From an uncultured Oscillospiraceae bacterium (GTDB taxonomy: Bacteria; Bacillota; Clostridia; Oscillospirales; Acutalibacteraceae): a DNA stretch of 64,000 bases. Shown here in pieces: positions 24,059 through 32,731 of the stretch. How positions within the stretch are numbered: position 1 is the stretch's first letter; the number at the start of each line of letters is the position of its first letter. The position numbers and the translations under genes are program-made. The stretch covers positions 62,001 through 126,000 of the forward strand of contig CAUDCW010000002.1 of assembly GCA_958448165.1 (NCBI GenBank), written 5' to 3'. A model generated the notes under the pieces. The model saw nothing but the letters and a program-made list of their open reading frames with translations, made no database searches and was not told the DNA's origin.

Positions 24059-24965
24059 ATACAAGATATCTTTCAACGCTGTCTATTGCACAGGCTCCGT
24101 CTGATGCCGCCGTTATCACCTGCCGCACCTGCTTTGTCCGCACATCGCCTGCGGCAAAAATGCCGTCTGCGCTTGTCTTGCAGCTTTCATCGGCGATAAT
24201 ATATCCGCCGCTGTCAAGCTGTGCTATTCCCTGCGCTATGCCGCTGTTCGGCACTGTGCCGACTGCGATAAAAAGCCCGTCAAGAGCAAGCTCCTTGTGC
24301 GAACCGCTTATCTTATCCTTAAGCACAATGCTTTGAAGTCTGTCCGCACCGTTGATTTTCTCAACCTCTGCGTTCCAGATTATCTCAATATTATCAAGGC
24401 TCTTAACCTTGTCGGCGAGAATTTTCGCCCCTCGGAATTCATCACGACGGTGGATAACATAGACCTTTTGGCAAATGCGGCTTAAATAAATTGCGTCCTC
24501 AAGCGCAACGTCGCCGCCGCCGACAACTGCAACTGTCTTATTCCTATAAAAACCGCCGTCACACGTTGCACAGTATGAAACGCCCTTGCCGATAAATTCG
24601 CTCTCTCCCGACACGCCAAGACTGCGGTTCTTTGCACCTGTCGCTATAACCACAGCTTTGCTGTCAAGCCTTTCGCCGCTTTTCAGCACAACGGTTTTGT
24701 ATTCGCCGTTATCCTCAAGCCTTGAAACGCCGGCTGTTTTAAACGGCACGTCATATCTGTCAACGTGCTGTCTGAACACCTGCGCAAGCTCAAAGCCGCC
24801 GACTCCCGGCAGACCGATGTAATTATCGACATCGCTTGTGTTAATTATCTGTCCGCCGCTCAGCGGCATTTCTTCGATAACGAGAGTTTCAAGCATCGCC
24901 CTTTTAGCGTAAAGTGCGGCTGAAAGTCCTGCCGGACCCGAGCCGATTATAATAACGTCATACAT
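24057..24965 (-). CDS. trxB: Thioredoxin reductase
   Basis: A flavoenzyme passing electrons from NADPH to thioredoxin. The 302 residues show the FAD-binding GSGPAGLSAALYAKRA (8-23), the redox-active pair Cys132 and Cys135 in YCATCDGGFY, the NADPH-binding GGGDVALEDA, and the C-terminal FAD motif GIFAAGDVRTK. The start has GGGGGA upstream. No thioredoxin gene is adjacent. It could also be a related flavodoxin/ferredoxin-type reductase, but the CATC motif and length make TrxB the best call. Confidence 0.94.
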   Translation of the reverse strand: MYDVIIIGSGPAGLSAALYAKRAMLETLVIEEMPLSGGQIINTSDVDNYIGLPGVGGFELAQVFRQHVDRYDVPFKTAGVSRLEDNGEYKTVVLKSGERLDSKAVVIATGAKNRSLGVSGESEFIGKGVSYCATCDGGFYRNKTVAVVGGGDVALEDAIYLSRICQKVYVIHRRDEFRGAKILADKVKSLDNIEIIWNAEVEKINGADRLQSIVLKDKISGSHKELALDGLFIAVGTVPNSGIAQGIAQLDSGGYIIADESCKTSADGIFAAGDVRTKQVRQVITAASDGACAIDSVERYLV

Positions 24966-25013
24966 TTTAATCCCCCGTATTATGCTGGGCAGGAATGGAT
25001 AAATTATTCACTA

Positions 25014-25778
25014 TCAAAGCGTGCTGCCGAAGTCAGTTACAATAGCCTGACCGGTGATTGCACGGGATTCGTCGCTTGCGAAGAAGAGAATGATATTTGC
25101 AACGTCCTCGGGCATACACGGCTGAACAGCCATATCACTGTGCTTTGCCATAGCACCCATCATATCTGCGTCAAGAACCTGCGTTTTCATATCGGCAACC
25201 ATCGGAGTAACGATAGTACCCGGGCAGATTGCATTACAGCGGATTCCCTTGCCTGCAAAGCGCAGAGCAGTGTGGCGTGTAACACCGATAACAGCCGCCT
25301 TTGAAGCAACATAAGCCGCTCCGCCACAGCCCATAACGCCTGCAACAGACGCAACATTGACGATAGAGCCGCCGCCTGCCTTTGCCATTTCAGCAGTAGC
25401 CTCACGCATACAGTGCATAGTGCCCTTTGTGTTTATGTCGATAATTCTGTCCATATCTTCGTCAGTCACACGGTCAATCGGCTTCAAGCCCGATTCAAGC
25501 ACACCTGCGTTGTTGACAAGAATATCAACCTTGCCGTAAGCTTCCAAGGTTTTTGCCACAAGGTTTTTAGCATCCTCTGACTTTGAAATATCCGTAACAA
25601 CAGGCAGAACATCTCCGCCTGCTTCTTTTATTTTTGCGGCTACCTCCTCAAGCTGTGCCTGACGGCGCGCGCTGATAACAACCTTTGCTCCCTCTGCCGC
25701 AAAACGGATTGCCGTTGCCGCACCCACACCGGAGTTACCTCCTGTGATGATTGCAACTTTATCTTGTAAACGACCCAT
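25014..25778 (-). CDS. Short-chain dehydrogenase/reductase
   Basis: A 254-residue classical SDR oxidoreductase. The cofactor motif TGGNSGVGAA (about 13-22) and NNAGV are followed by the catalytic Ser (NVASVAG), Tyr and Lys (YVASKAA). ISARRQAQ after beta-2, with Arg, suggests NADP(H). Resemblance to FabG and hydroxysteroid dehydrogenases is general, and the substrate cannot be fixed from sequence. GGAGGT precedes the ATG, and a sigma-A promoter lies at 25815-25843. It stands alone between trxB and cysK. Confidence 0.9.
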   Translation of the reverse strand: MGRLQDKVAIITGGNSGVGAATAIRFAAEGAKVVISARRQAQLEEVAAKIKEAGGDVLPVVTDISKSEDAKNLVAKTLEAYGKVDILVNNAGVLESGLKPIDRVTDEDMDRIIDINTKGTMHCMREATAEMAKAGGGSIVNVASVAGVMGCGGAAYVASKAAVIGVTRHTALRFAGKGIRCNAICPGTIVTPMVADMKTQVLDADMMGAMAKHSDMAVQPCMPEDVANIILFFASDESRAITGQAIVTDFGSTL

Positions 25779-25814
25779 AGTTTTTTACCTCCGTAAAATT
25801 ATATTTTCGTATAT

Positions 25815-25843
25815 ATTGTAGTACATTGTTAAAGTTATGTCAA
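25815..25843 (-). promoter_or_regulatory. Sigma-A promoter for the SDR gene
   Basis: On the minus strand, TTGACA (25843-25838), a 17-base spacer and TACAAT (25820-25815). Confidence 0.78.
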
Positions 25844-25895
25844 GCCGTTAAATGTGAAATGTTGGTAAATTTGTGTTGAGCGGCGCTAAGCGCAA

Positions 25896-25934
25896 AAATA
25901 AGCTCCTGCCCGATTAAAAAGCAGGAGCTTATTT
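25896..25934 (-). terminator. Terminator of cysK
   Basis: AAATAAGCTCCTGC (25896-25909) pairs perfectly with GCAGGAGCTTATTT (25921-25934). On the minus strand a T-rich tract follows. Confidence 0.88.
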
Positions 25935-25977
25935 CAAGAAATATAAATAATTCTATTGTAAAACCGTGCAAGCTGAA

Positions 25978-26907
25978 TTAATCCTCAAAAAGCGGAGTTG
26001 AAAGATATCTCTCGCCTGTATCTGGGAGAAGAGCCACTATAGTCTTGCCCTTGTTCTCGGGGCGCTTTGCAAGCTGTGTTGCCGCCCAGACAGCCGCACC
26101 CGATGAAATACCCACAAGCACACCCTCGCTTTTTGCAATCTTATTGCCTGTTGCAAAGGCGTCCTCGTTTTTAACAGTGATAATCTCGTCATAAACATCT
26201 GTGTTGAGTGTATCCGGAACAAAGCCTGCGCCGATGCCCTGAATCTTATGCGGACCCGGTGTTCCCTTTGAAAGCACCGGTGAGGTTTCAGGCTCAACAG
26301 CAACAACCTTGACATTCGGGTTCTGTGACTTCAGATATTCGCCTGTGCCTGTGATAGTGCCGCCTGTGCCGACGCCTGCCACAAAAATATCAACCTTTCC
26401 CTCGGTATCCTCCCAGATTTCCGGGCCTGTTGTTGCCTTGTGAACTGCCGGATTTGCCGGGTTGACAAACTGACCGAGTATAACCGAATCTGCGATTTCC
26501 TCTTTAAGCTCGTCAGCCTTGGCGATTGCGCCCTTCATTCCCTTTGCACCCTCAGTCAGCACAAGCTGTGCGCCGTATGCCTTTAACAGATTTCTTCTTT
26601 CAACACTCATCGTTTCGGGCATTGTCAGGATAACCTTGTATCCCTTTGCAGATGCAACGCTTGCAAGACCGATGCCGGTGTTGCCCGATGTCGGCTCGAT
26701 AATTGTTGCGCCCGGCTTTAAAATACCCTTTTGCTCTGCGTCCTCAACCATAGCCTTTGCGATTCTGTCCTTAACGCTTCCTGCCGGGTTGAAGTACTCA
26801 AGCTTTGCAACAATTGTTGCCTCAAGATTGTTCTCCTTTTCATAGTTTGAAAGCTCCAGAAGAGGAGTTCTTCCGATTAGGTCTGTAATACTCTTATATA
26901 CTGCCAT
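25978..26907 (-). CDS. cysK: Cysteine synthase (O-acetylserine sulfhydrylase)
   Basis: A PLP enzyme that makes cysteine from O-acetylserine and sulfide. The 309 residues show the PLP lysine in NPAGSVKDRIAKAM, the substrate loop EPTSGNTGIGLASV, the phosphate-binding GVGTGGTITG and the C-terminal PDTGERYLSTPLF. These are CysK rather than cystathionine beta-synthase signatures. I start it at 26907, where AAAGGA is upstream; a longer frame to 26925 is less likely. A good promoter with an overlapping perfect inverted repeat precedes it, implying regulation by sulfur or cysteine supply. Confidence 0.96.
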   Translation of the reverse strand: MAVYKSITDLIGRTPLLELSNYEKENNLEATIVAKLEYFNPAGSVKDRIAKAMVEDAEQKGILKPGATIIEPTSGNTGIGLASVASAKGYKVILTMPETMSVERRNLLKAYGAQLVLTEGAKGMKGAIAKADELKEEIADSVILGQFVNPANPAVHKATTGPEIWEDTEGKVDIFVAGVGTGGTITGTGEYLKSQNPNVKVVAVEPETSPVLSKGTPGPHKIQGIGAGFVPDTLNTDVYDEIITVKNEDAFATGNKIAKSEGVLVGISSGAAVWAATQLAKRPENKGKTIVALLPDTGERYLSTPLFED

Positions 26908-27001
26908 TGATACCAATCCTTTCATCTGACATTTTTCGTAAAATAGCCAACAAGTAATTATATATGCGAGGAAGTAAAAATATGTTATTTCTGTTTCCTA
27001 C

Positions 27002-27026
27002 AAAACATACCTTATTACTATGTTTT
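27002..27026. promoter_or_regulatory. Perfect inverted repeat in the cysK leader, likely operator
   Basis: AAAACATA (27002-27009) and TATGTTTT (27019-27026) are perfect inverted copies 9 bases apart. The pair lies just downstream of the cysK -10 box, where a repressor would block transcription. Rrf2/CymR-type regulators control cysK in other Firmicutes, but I cannot assign this site to one. Confidence 0.55.
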
Positions 27027-27038
27027 CGGTGTAATAAT

Positions 27039-27067
27039 AATATACACCCTTTTTTTGGCGTTGTCAA
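27039..27067 (-). promoter_or_regulatory. Sigma-A promoter for cysK
   Basis: On the minus strand, a consensus TTGACA (27067-27062), a 17-base spacer and TATATT (27044-27039). Confidence 0.85.
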
Positions 27068-27101
27068 TAGCATATATAAAAAAAGTTGTTGCAAAAAATC
27101 A

Positions 27102-27145
27102 AAACGGGGTCAAGAGATACTCCAGGCGTTCTCTTGACCCCGTTT
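27102..27145 (-). terminator. Terminator of the EamA transporter gene
   Basis: AAACGGGGTCAAGAGA (27102-27117) pairs perfectly with 27130-27145. On the minus strand a T-rich tract follows. Confidence 0.88.
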
Positions 27146-27153
27146 ATACTAAT

Positions 27154-28038
27154 TTATGCGGTTTTCCGCCTTTGCGGTAAATTCAGCACCACTATAGCCA
27201 GAACAATAAACACAATTCCTGCCGCTTTTGCAAAGGTGATTTCCTCATGAAAAATAACTACGCCGACCACTGCCGCAACAAGCGGCTCTATTGTCGCAAG
27301 TATCGACGCCTTGCCTGCCTCCATACCCTTCAAGCCGTTTGTATAGAGCAAATACGGCAGGACTGTGCTGATAATCGCCAGACCGAGAGAAGCAAATGCA
27401 CCCATAGGGTTGAACAGAAGATGTATTTTTGTTATAACACCCGAAAAAGGAACAACAGCGACCGACGCAACAATAAAGGTATAAGCGGTGATTGTGAGCG
27501 AGCTGTACTTTTTGGCAAGAAGCTTTCCGAATATGCTGTAAAGCGCATAGCCAAGACCCGAGCCTATGCCGAGCATAAAAGCATAAAGCGATATTTTTTC
27601 GCCGCCCGTGAACGCACCCGTAACAAAGCACAGACCGATTATCGTCAACAACAGCGCCGCAAGCTTTTTTACGGTGATTTTTTCTTTAAAAACAAAAAGC
27701 GATATCATCATCACAAACACGGGCGCCATATACAGAAGCAATGCAGGCACAGCCGCACCGCCGATTTGCTCGATAGCCTCAAAATAACAGAAATTGAAAA
27801 ATACAATGCTAAGAATTCCTGTTCCGATAAAATACCCGATATCCCTGATTTTTATTTTGAGCAGGGATTTATCCTTTATCAGAATATATATAAGCATTAT
27901 AACAGCCGATATAAGCACCCTGACCGCAACACATTGAATAGAGTTCAGTCCGAGTCCCTTTAACGCATTGACAAAAATCGAAATAAGTCCCCACAGCGCA
28001 CCTGCCGCAAGAATAAACAATCCTTTCGTAAATTTCAC
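27154..28038 (-). CDS. EamA-family (DMT superfamily) transporter
   Basis: A 294-residue inner membrane permease with about ten transmembrane helices in two EamA repeats (about 1-140 and 150-290). The second repeat ends with the typical EPLVAAVVGVVIFHEE motif. The family exports amino acids, metabolites or drugs, and the substrate is unknown. The GTG start at 28038 overlaps its purine-rich site AAAAGGAAG, so the exact start is uncertain. It has its own terminator. Confidence 0.88.
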   Translation of the reverse strand: MKFTKGLFILAAGALWGLISIFVNALKGLGLNSIQCVAVRVLISAVIMLIYILIKDKSLLKIKIRDIGYFIGTGILSIVFFNFCYFEAIEQIGGAAVPALLLYMAPVFVMMISLFVFKEKITVKKLAALLLTIIGLCFVTGAFTGGEKISLYAFMLGIGSGLGYALYSIFGKLLAKKYSSLTITAYTFIVASVAVVPFSGVITKIHLLFNPMGAFASLGLAIISTVLPYLLYTNGLKGMEAGKASILATIEPLVAAVVGVVIFHEEITFAKAAGIVFIVLAIVVLNLPQRRKTA

Positions 28039-28121
28039 TTCCTTTTGACCACACCTTTTCTGTAATATTATATCCCGTATCGGACAAATTAAAGCAAATA
28101 ATCAGCCTGCATACGGTAAGA

Positions 28122-28529
28122 TTAAAAGCATTTACAGCATATGCCAATCGCCATAAGTCCGACTGAAATTGCACCGATGGAAAGACCACCGAATGCAAAC
28201 GAACCCAACGCAATAAGTCCGAGTGAAAGCATACCGAGAGATAAAATGCCTATTGACAAAAGTCCGAGAGATAATAATCCGGTTGAAATCATACCGATTG
28301 ATATTATCCCCTTTGCTCGGTATGCGCCAAGACCGATATTGACGTGAACAAGCGGCAGGCCGAAAAGCGTTCTCTTGCTCTTGTGTTCATAATGAAGCGA
28401 CTGTCTTATACCGCTGAAGCCACGAACAGGGGAATTACGGGTACTGTCTGACGGTGCAGTGTTATCAAACCCGTCTGCTTTCGGACCTTCTTCTCCCTTT
28501 AGTATTATTTTGATTTCCGAAAATCTCAC
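28122..28529 (-). CDS. Pentad-repeat membrane-type protein
   Basis: The C-terminal half consists of about eleven consecutive five-residue units of the form [IL]-S-[IL]-G-x (residues about 75-130, for example LLSLGLLSIGILSLG). They follow the conserved entry LFGLPLVHVNIGLG and YRAKGI. Proteins with this LFGLPLVH-plus-repeat arrangement occur in many Firmicutes without known function; the regular Gly spacing suggests a glycine-rich membrane or solenoid structure. The N-terminal 50 residues are polar and unrecognised. The start is a GTG with a weak ribosome binding site, so the 5' end may be shortened or wrong. Confidence 0.6.
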   Translation of the reverse strand: MRFSEIKIILKGEEGPKADGFDNTAPSDSTRNSPVRGFSGIRQSLHYEHKSKRTLFGLPLVHVNIGLGAYRAKGIISIGMISTGLLSLGLLSIGILSLGMLSLGLIALGSFAFGGLSIGAISVGLMAIGICCKCF

Positions 28530-28643
28530 CGCTATGATAGAATATATCGGCGCAACAGTCCACCATTTACGGCTTGAAATTTGTCAACCTGCGGTTGACA
28601 TTGCAGATTTTATCGGGTTTTCGGCACATTTTCCGCAAGAAAA

Positions 28644-28678
28644 TCGCCGCTGCAAGCCTTGAAGCCAAGCAGCGGCGA
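28644..28678 (-). terminator. Terminator of ilvE
   Basis: TCGCCGCTGC (28644-28653) pairs perfectly with GCAGCGGCGA (28669-28678). On the minus strand TTTTC follows. Confidence 0.85.
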
Positions 28679-28696
28679 AAAGATTTTAAATTTTAA

Positions 28697-29767
28697 TTAT
28701 TTAACTTCCTGAATCCAGCCGAACTTATCTTCAACCTTGCCCCACTGAATACCTGTGAGGTTATCATAAAGCTTATGAGAGATAGGTCCGATTTCACCGT
28801 TGTTGATCTTCATAACCTTGTCGCCCCATTTAAGCTCACCGATAGGTGAAATAACGGCTGCTGTACCTGTGCCGAAAGCTTCTTTAAGCTCGCCGTTGTC
28901 ATAAGCGTTAGCAACCTCTTCGATAGAAAGCTTTCTCTCAGATACCTTGTAGCCCCAAGACTTAAGAAGCTCGATTGATGACATTCTTGTTATACCGGAA
29001 AGGATAGAACCCTGGAGTGCAGGTGTTACAACCTCGTCGCCGATAACGAAGAATACGTTCATTGTGCCAACTTCTTCTATGTACTTTCTCTCTACGCCGT
29101 CAAGCCACAGAACCTGTGTGTAGCCCTGCTTTTCGCTCTCGTCCTGAGCCTTAAGAGAAGCCGCATAGTTGCCTGCTGTTTTTGTAAAGCCCATACCACC
29201 TTTTACGGCACGAACATAGTTCTGCTCAACATAAATCTTAACCGGGTCAAGTCCCTCCGGATAATATGCGCCTGACGGTGAGCAGATAACCATAAATGTA
29301 AGGTGATGTGCCGGATGAACGCCGATGAACGGGTCTGTTGCGAAAATGAACGGACGAAGATAGAGCGATGCACCCTCGGTGTGCGGTACCCAGTCCTTTT
29401 CAATGTCAACAAGCTTCTTTATTGCTTCAACACAGAATTCCTCGTCAATCTTCGGGATGCAGAGTCTTTCGTTTGAAACATTGAGTCTTGCCATATTCTT
29501 TTCGGGTCTGAACAGAACAATTTTGCCTTCTTCGGTTCTGTACGCCTTCATACCCTCAAATACCTCCTGGCCATAGTGCAAGCACATAGCCGCAGGCATA
29601 AGCTCAATCGGTCCGTACGGGACAATTCTCGGGTCGTGCCATCCCTGACCCTCGTCGTAATTCATTACGAACATATGGTCAGAAAATATTTTACCAAATC
29701 CAAGATGGCTTTCGTCAGCCGGCTTTTCCTTTGGAGTCTGAGTAAGTTCAATTTTGATTTCCTGCAT
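28697..29767 (-). CDS. ilvE: Branched-chain amino acid aminotransferase
   Basis: A class IV PLP aminotransferase for the last step of valine, leucine and isoleucine synthesis and the first step of their breakdown. The 356 residues fit the longer eukaryotic-like BCAT group: HYGQEVFEGMKAYR, GGMGFTKTAGNYAASL with the PLP region, EVGTMNVFFV and GTGTAAVISPIGEL. The PLP lysine is expected in the TKTAGNYAASLKAQ region. A promoter with correct spacing lies at 29801-29829 and a terminator follows, so it is monocistronic. No leader peptide or T-box is visible. Confidence 0.95.
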   Translation of the reverse strand: MQEIKIELTQTPKEKPADESHLGFGKIFSDHMFVMNYDEGQGWHDPRIVPYGPIELMPAAMCLHYGQEVFEGMKAYRTEEGKIVLFRPEKNMARLNVSNERLCIPKIDEEFCVEAIKKLVDIEKDWVPHTEGASLYLRPFIFATDPFIGVHPAHHLTFMVICSPSGAYYPEGLDPVKIYVEQNYVRAVKGGMGFTKTAGNYAASLKAQDESEKQGYTQVLWLDGVERKYIEEVGTMNVFFVIGDEVVTPALQGSILSGITRMSSIELLKSWGYKVSERKLSIEEVANAYDNGELKEAFGTGTAAVISPIGELKWGDKVMKINNGEIGPISHKLYDNLTGIQWGKVEDKFGWIQEVK

Positions 29768-29800
29768 AATAAATGCCCTCTCTCTTAATTTATCATCTAT

Positions 29801-29829
29801 ATTTTACCACAGCAGTATTCAATATGCAA
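29801..29829 (-). promoter_or_regulatory. Sigma-A promoter for ilvE
   Basis: On the minus strand, TTGCAT (29829-29824), a 17-base spacer and TAAAAT (29806-29801). Confidence 0.72.
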
Positions 29830-29852
29830 GTGCAGTGATGTAAAATTTCATT

Positions 29853-30737
29853 TTATATTTTTAGCAGCCCCGCCATATCCTGCGGCAAGGGTGATGTAAA
29901 TTCAAGTCTTTTCTCAAGAACAGGATGCACAAACGAAAGCTCGCCGCAGTGCAGTGCCTGCCGCCTGATATTATCAAGACTGCCGCCGTACATATCATCA
30001 CCCTCCAGCGGATGACCGATATACGAAAAATGCACTCTTATCTGGTGTGTTCTGCCTGTTTCAAGCTTTATCGCCGCAAGCGTTCTGCCGTTTGCAATTT
30101 TTAAAGGCTCATAATTTGTCACGGCTCTTGCACCGCTCTCGCTGACACAGCGTGTAATAATGCTGTCGCCGCATCTGGCTATCGGAGCGTCAATTCTGCC
30201 CGGCTTTGTCAGCTCGCCCGAACAGACGGCAAAATATTTCTTCTGTGCAGTTTTTGCGGCATTTTCGGCGGCGTAAGCGTTTTTTGCTATCAGCACAAGA
30301 CCCGAGGTATCCTTGTCGAGTCTGTTGACAATGCTTATCGAGAACAAATCGCCGCACCTGCGCATATATTGCGCTACGCCGTTTGCGAGAGTGTCGGCAA
30401 CGTGTATGTTTGACGTCGGGTGAACCGGCATATTACTGCCCTTGTTTATCAACAGATAATGCTCGTCCTCATACACAATCTCAAGCGGAATATTCTCGGG
30501 CTGCATATCGCATTGCGGCTCGGGCAAAAGAATTTTTATCCTCTGCCCTGCCCTGACTGCATCAACTGTTCTGATATGCACTCCGTCTGCGGTGATTCCG
30601 CCGTCCATTCTTTTTGCATTTCGTATTATGCGCTGTGACACATTCTTTGTTTTGTGCAGAAAGGCTCCGAGCAAAGCTCCGCCACATTCCTGCGGCACTG
30701 TAAATTCAAGGCTCTTTGCCGACTTAACCCCAAGCAT
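29853..30737 (-). CDS. RluA/RluD-family pseudouridine synthase
   Basis: It converts specific uridines in 23S rRNA or tRNA to pseudouridine. The 294 residues have an N-terminal S4-like region (about 15-70), the catalytic motif NRLDKDTSGLVLIAK with catalytic Asp at about residue 142, and the closing LETGRTHQIRVHFSYIGHPLEGDDMYGG motif, all typical of the RluA group. Which RNA it modifies cannot be told. Its start lies inside the 3' end of the DUF1294 gene (14-base overlap), so the two are translationally coupled. Confidence 0.92.
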   Translation of the reverse strand: MLGVKSAKSLEFTVPQECGGALLGAFLHKTKNVSQRIIRNAKRMDGGITADGVHIRTVDAVRAGQRIKILLPEPQCDMQPENIPLEIVYEDEHYLLINKGSNMPVHPTSNIHVADTLANGVAQYMRRCGDLFSISIVNRLDKDTSGLVLIAKNAYAAENAAKTAQKKYFAVCSGELTKPGRIDAPIARCGDSIITRCVSESGARAVTNYEPLKIANGRTLAAIKLETGRTHQIRVHFSYIGHPLEGDDMYGGSLDNIRRQALHCGELSFVHPVLEKRLEFTSPLPQDMAGLLKI

Positions 30738-31038
30738 TGTTCATCACCAGACAAATCACGACAGCCGCAGCTACCTGCAATATAAATATGGCAGGAATAC
30801 CGAGCATAAACTTCAGCTTTCTTGTTTTGTGTCTGATCAGATGCATTGTTATATACATTGCAGCACTGCCGCCCAAAGCCGACAAAATAAGCAGTGTGCT
30901 TTCCTTTATTCTCCAGCCGTTATGAACTGCCTTGAGCTTATCAACTATTGTGACAATAACAGACACAAGGCTTATAACCGCAAGCCAGCATATTATCACA
31001 ACGGTTAAAACGCTGTTTATATTTTGTATGTTAAACAT
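30724..31038 (-). CDS. DUF1294 membrane protein
   Basis: A 104-residue protein with three or four hydrophobic helices. The middle pattern WRIKESTLLILSALGGSAAMYITMHLIRHKTRKLKF is that of DUF1294, in which the conserved polar segment between helices (HLxRHKTRKxKF) is diagnostic. No function is known. AGGAGG gives a clear start. It is the first gene of a two-gene unit with the pseudouridine synthase. Confidence 0.88.
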   Translation of the reverse strand: MFNIQNINSVLTVVIICWLAVISLVSVIVTIVDKLKAVHNGWRIKESTLLILSALGGSAAMYITMHLIRHKTRKLKFMLGIPAIFILQVAAAVVICLVMNNAWG

Positions 31039-31103
31039 AGTATTTTGATTCCTCCTGATGCATAGAATGTAGTACCTATTTTAAATTTAAAGGATGTGCT
31101 TTT

Positions 31104-32411
31104 GTGAAAAAGAACGGTACCTCCACTGCGCCGCTTGTTCTGGCTTTGGTTGTGCTTATCGGCGTGGTAGGAATAATGTGGAAATTTGACATTGGCAAAA
31201 ACACTGCCGCATCCGCCAAAGAAACAAGCTCAGAATCCGTCACTTCTCAGAATGTGTCGGACGATGAAAAGGGCAGCAGCGTGCAGGCAGCCGTAATCAG
31301 CAGTGACAACGACACAGAAAGCGACAGTGAAGAGATGCTCGCCGTCTGGGTTCCATATATGTCGTTAAGCATTGAAAACGACCCGAGTGAAGATAATTTC
31401 AAGGAAAAGTTTGACAATATAGTAAGCGTTGCAAAAGAGCGCAGGATGAACGCTTTGATTGTGCAGGTGCGTCCGTTTGGAGATTCGATGTATATGTCGG
31501 ATTATTTTCCGTTTTCGCATATTCTGACCGGCACGCAGGGCGAGAACCCCGGCTATGACGCAATGGAATATATGGTAAAAAAAGCACACGAAAGCGGTCT
31601 TGAATTTCACGCCTGGATAAACCCACTGAGGATAAAGGTCAGCGAAACTCCGTCGGAAATTTCGCAGTACAGTCCCTACAGCCTGTGGCAGAATGACGGT
31701 GACGAAAGCAACGACCGCTATACAATGGAATATGACGGAGGAATATATTTTAATCCGGCATATGAGAAGGTGCGTGAATACATAATAGGCTCAATAAAAG
31801 AGCTTGTGTCACGATATGACGTTGACGGTGTGCAGTTTGACGATTATTTTTATCCCGACGAAAGTGAGGAATACGATAAGGAAGAGTATGACAGCTATGC
31901 AAGCTCACTTGACGACGAGGACAACGCAATGTCACAGTCAGACTGGAGAACAACCAACATTAACTCGCTTATCAGCGGTGTTTACAGTGCGATAAAATCG
32001 GTCAACAGCGACGTGGTTTTCGGCATTTCTCCGCAGGGAAACATTGACAACGACCTGAAAATCGGCGCAGATGTTTACACCTGGGGCAGCACCGACGGCT
32101 ACTGTGATTATCTGTGTCCGCAGAATTATTTCAGCGAAAACAACAGCGCTTTGTCATACAATGACGCTGTTGACAACTGGCGAAAGCTTGTGACAAACAA
32201 GAACACAAAGCTTTATATCGGACTTGGACTTTACAAAGCCGGCAGTGACGCTGACGGCGGAACATGGCTTGACAGCGACGAAAACATAAAAAGCCAGATT
32301 GAATACGGCAGAAACGCCGGAGCAGACGGATTTATGTTCTATTCGTTTGATTATTTAGACAGTGAGCAGACCGAGGCGGAGGTTGAAAATGTTATGAAGT
32401 ATCTGCAATAA
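31104..32411 (+). CDS. GHL10-family glycoside hydrolase-like protein, membrane anchored
   Basis: A 435-residue extracytoplasmic protein. After a signal anchor (about 8-26) and a Ser/Asp-rich linker (30-80) comes a TIM-barrel of the GHL10 type (family 10 glycosylhydrolase-like, YddW in E. coli), with AVWVPYMSLSIE, VQVRPFGDSMY, GLEFHAWINPLRI, VDGVQFDDYFYPDE and FGISPQGNID. In this family the barrel is thought to act on cell-wall glycans. The GTG at 31104 follows AAAGGATG. It lies on the plus strand between minus-strand neighbours, with a repeat element behind it. Confidence 0.88.
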   Translation: MKKNGTSTAPLVLALVVLIGVVGIMWKFDIGKNTAASAKETSSESVTSQNVSDDEKGSSVQAAVISSDNDTESDSEEMLAVWVPYMSLSIENDPSEDNFKEKFDNIVSVAKERRMNALIVQVRPFGDSMYMSDYFPFSHILTGTQGENPGYDAMEYMVKKAHESGLEFHAWINPLRIKVSETPSEISQYSPYSLWQNDGDESNDRYTMEYDGGIYFNPAYEKVREYIIGSIKELVSRYDVDGVQFDDYFYPDESEEYDKEEYDSYASSLDDEDNAMSQSDWRTTNINSLISGVYSAIKSVNSDVVFGISPQGNIDNDLKIGADVYTWGSTDGYCDYLCPQNYFSENNSALSYNDAVDNWRKLVTNKNTKLYIGLGLYKAGSDADGGTWLDSDENIKSQIEYGRNAGADGFMFYSFDYLDSEQTEAEVENVMKYLQ

Positions 32412-32429
32412 ACGGCACATAAGCAAAAA

Positions 32430-32660
32430 CTGTCTTTGCCTTCCTTTGATAAGGGAGGCATAATTTTTATTTGATGTGCCTATGCAGCAAAGCCGTCAAC
32501 TTAATAATATCATCGATAAAGTCGGATAGTATCCTTGCTTTCCTCTGACGGAGGGAGAGATGCTCGAACCGATGAATGCTTTGGGTAGTTCCGTCAGAGC
32601 GACCTCTCTCCCTCAGTCAGCTTCGCTGACAGCTCCCTCATCAGAAGGAGCCAAGATCTC
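32430..32660. repeat. Intergenic repeat with nested inverted repeats
   Basis: Two inverted pairs fill the gap between the GHL10 gene and mtaB: TGCCTTCCTTTGAT...AAGGGAGGCA near 32437-32461, and TCTGACGGAGGGAGAG (about 32544) against CTCTCCCTC (about 32612), followed by a GTCAGC/GCTGAC hairpin and CTCCCTCATCAGAAGGAGCC. The wording CTCCCTCAGTCAGC...GCTGACAGCTCCC is familiar from dispersed repeats of gut Clostridia. It codes for nothing and may terminate both convergent genes. Confidence 0.6.
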
Positions 32661-32731
32661 GTTTCTAATTCTGCACCTAAGCTTATGACATTGCCTTACG
32701 CATATTTTCCGCCGGATTCGTCCGTCAATGC

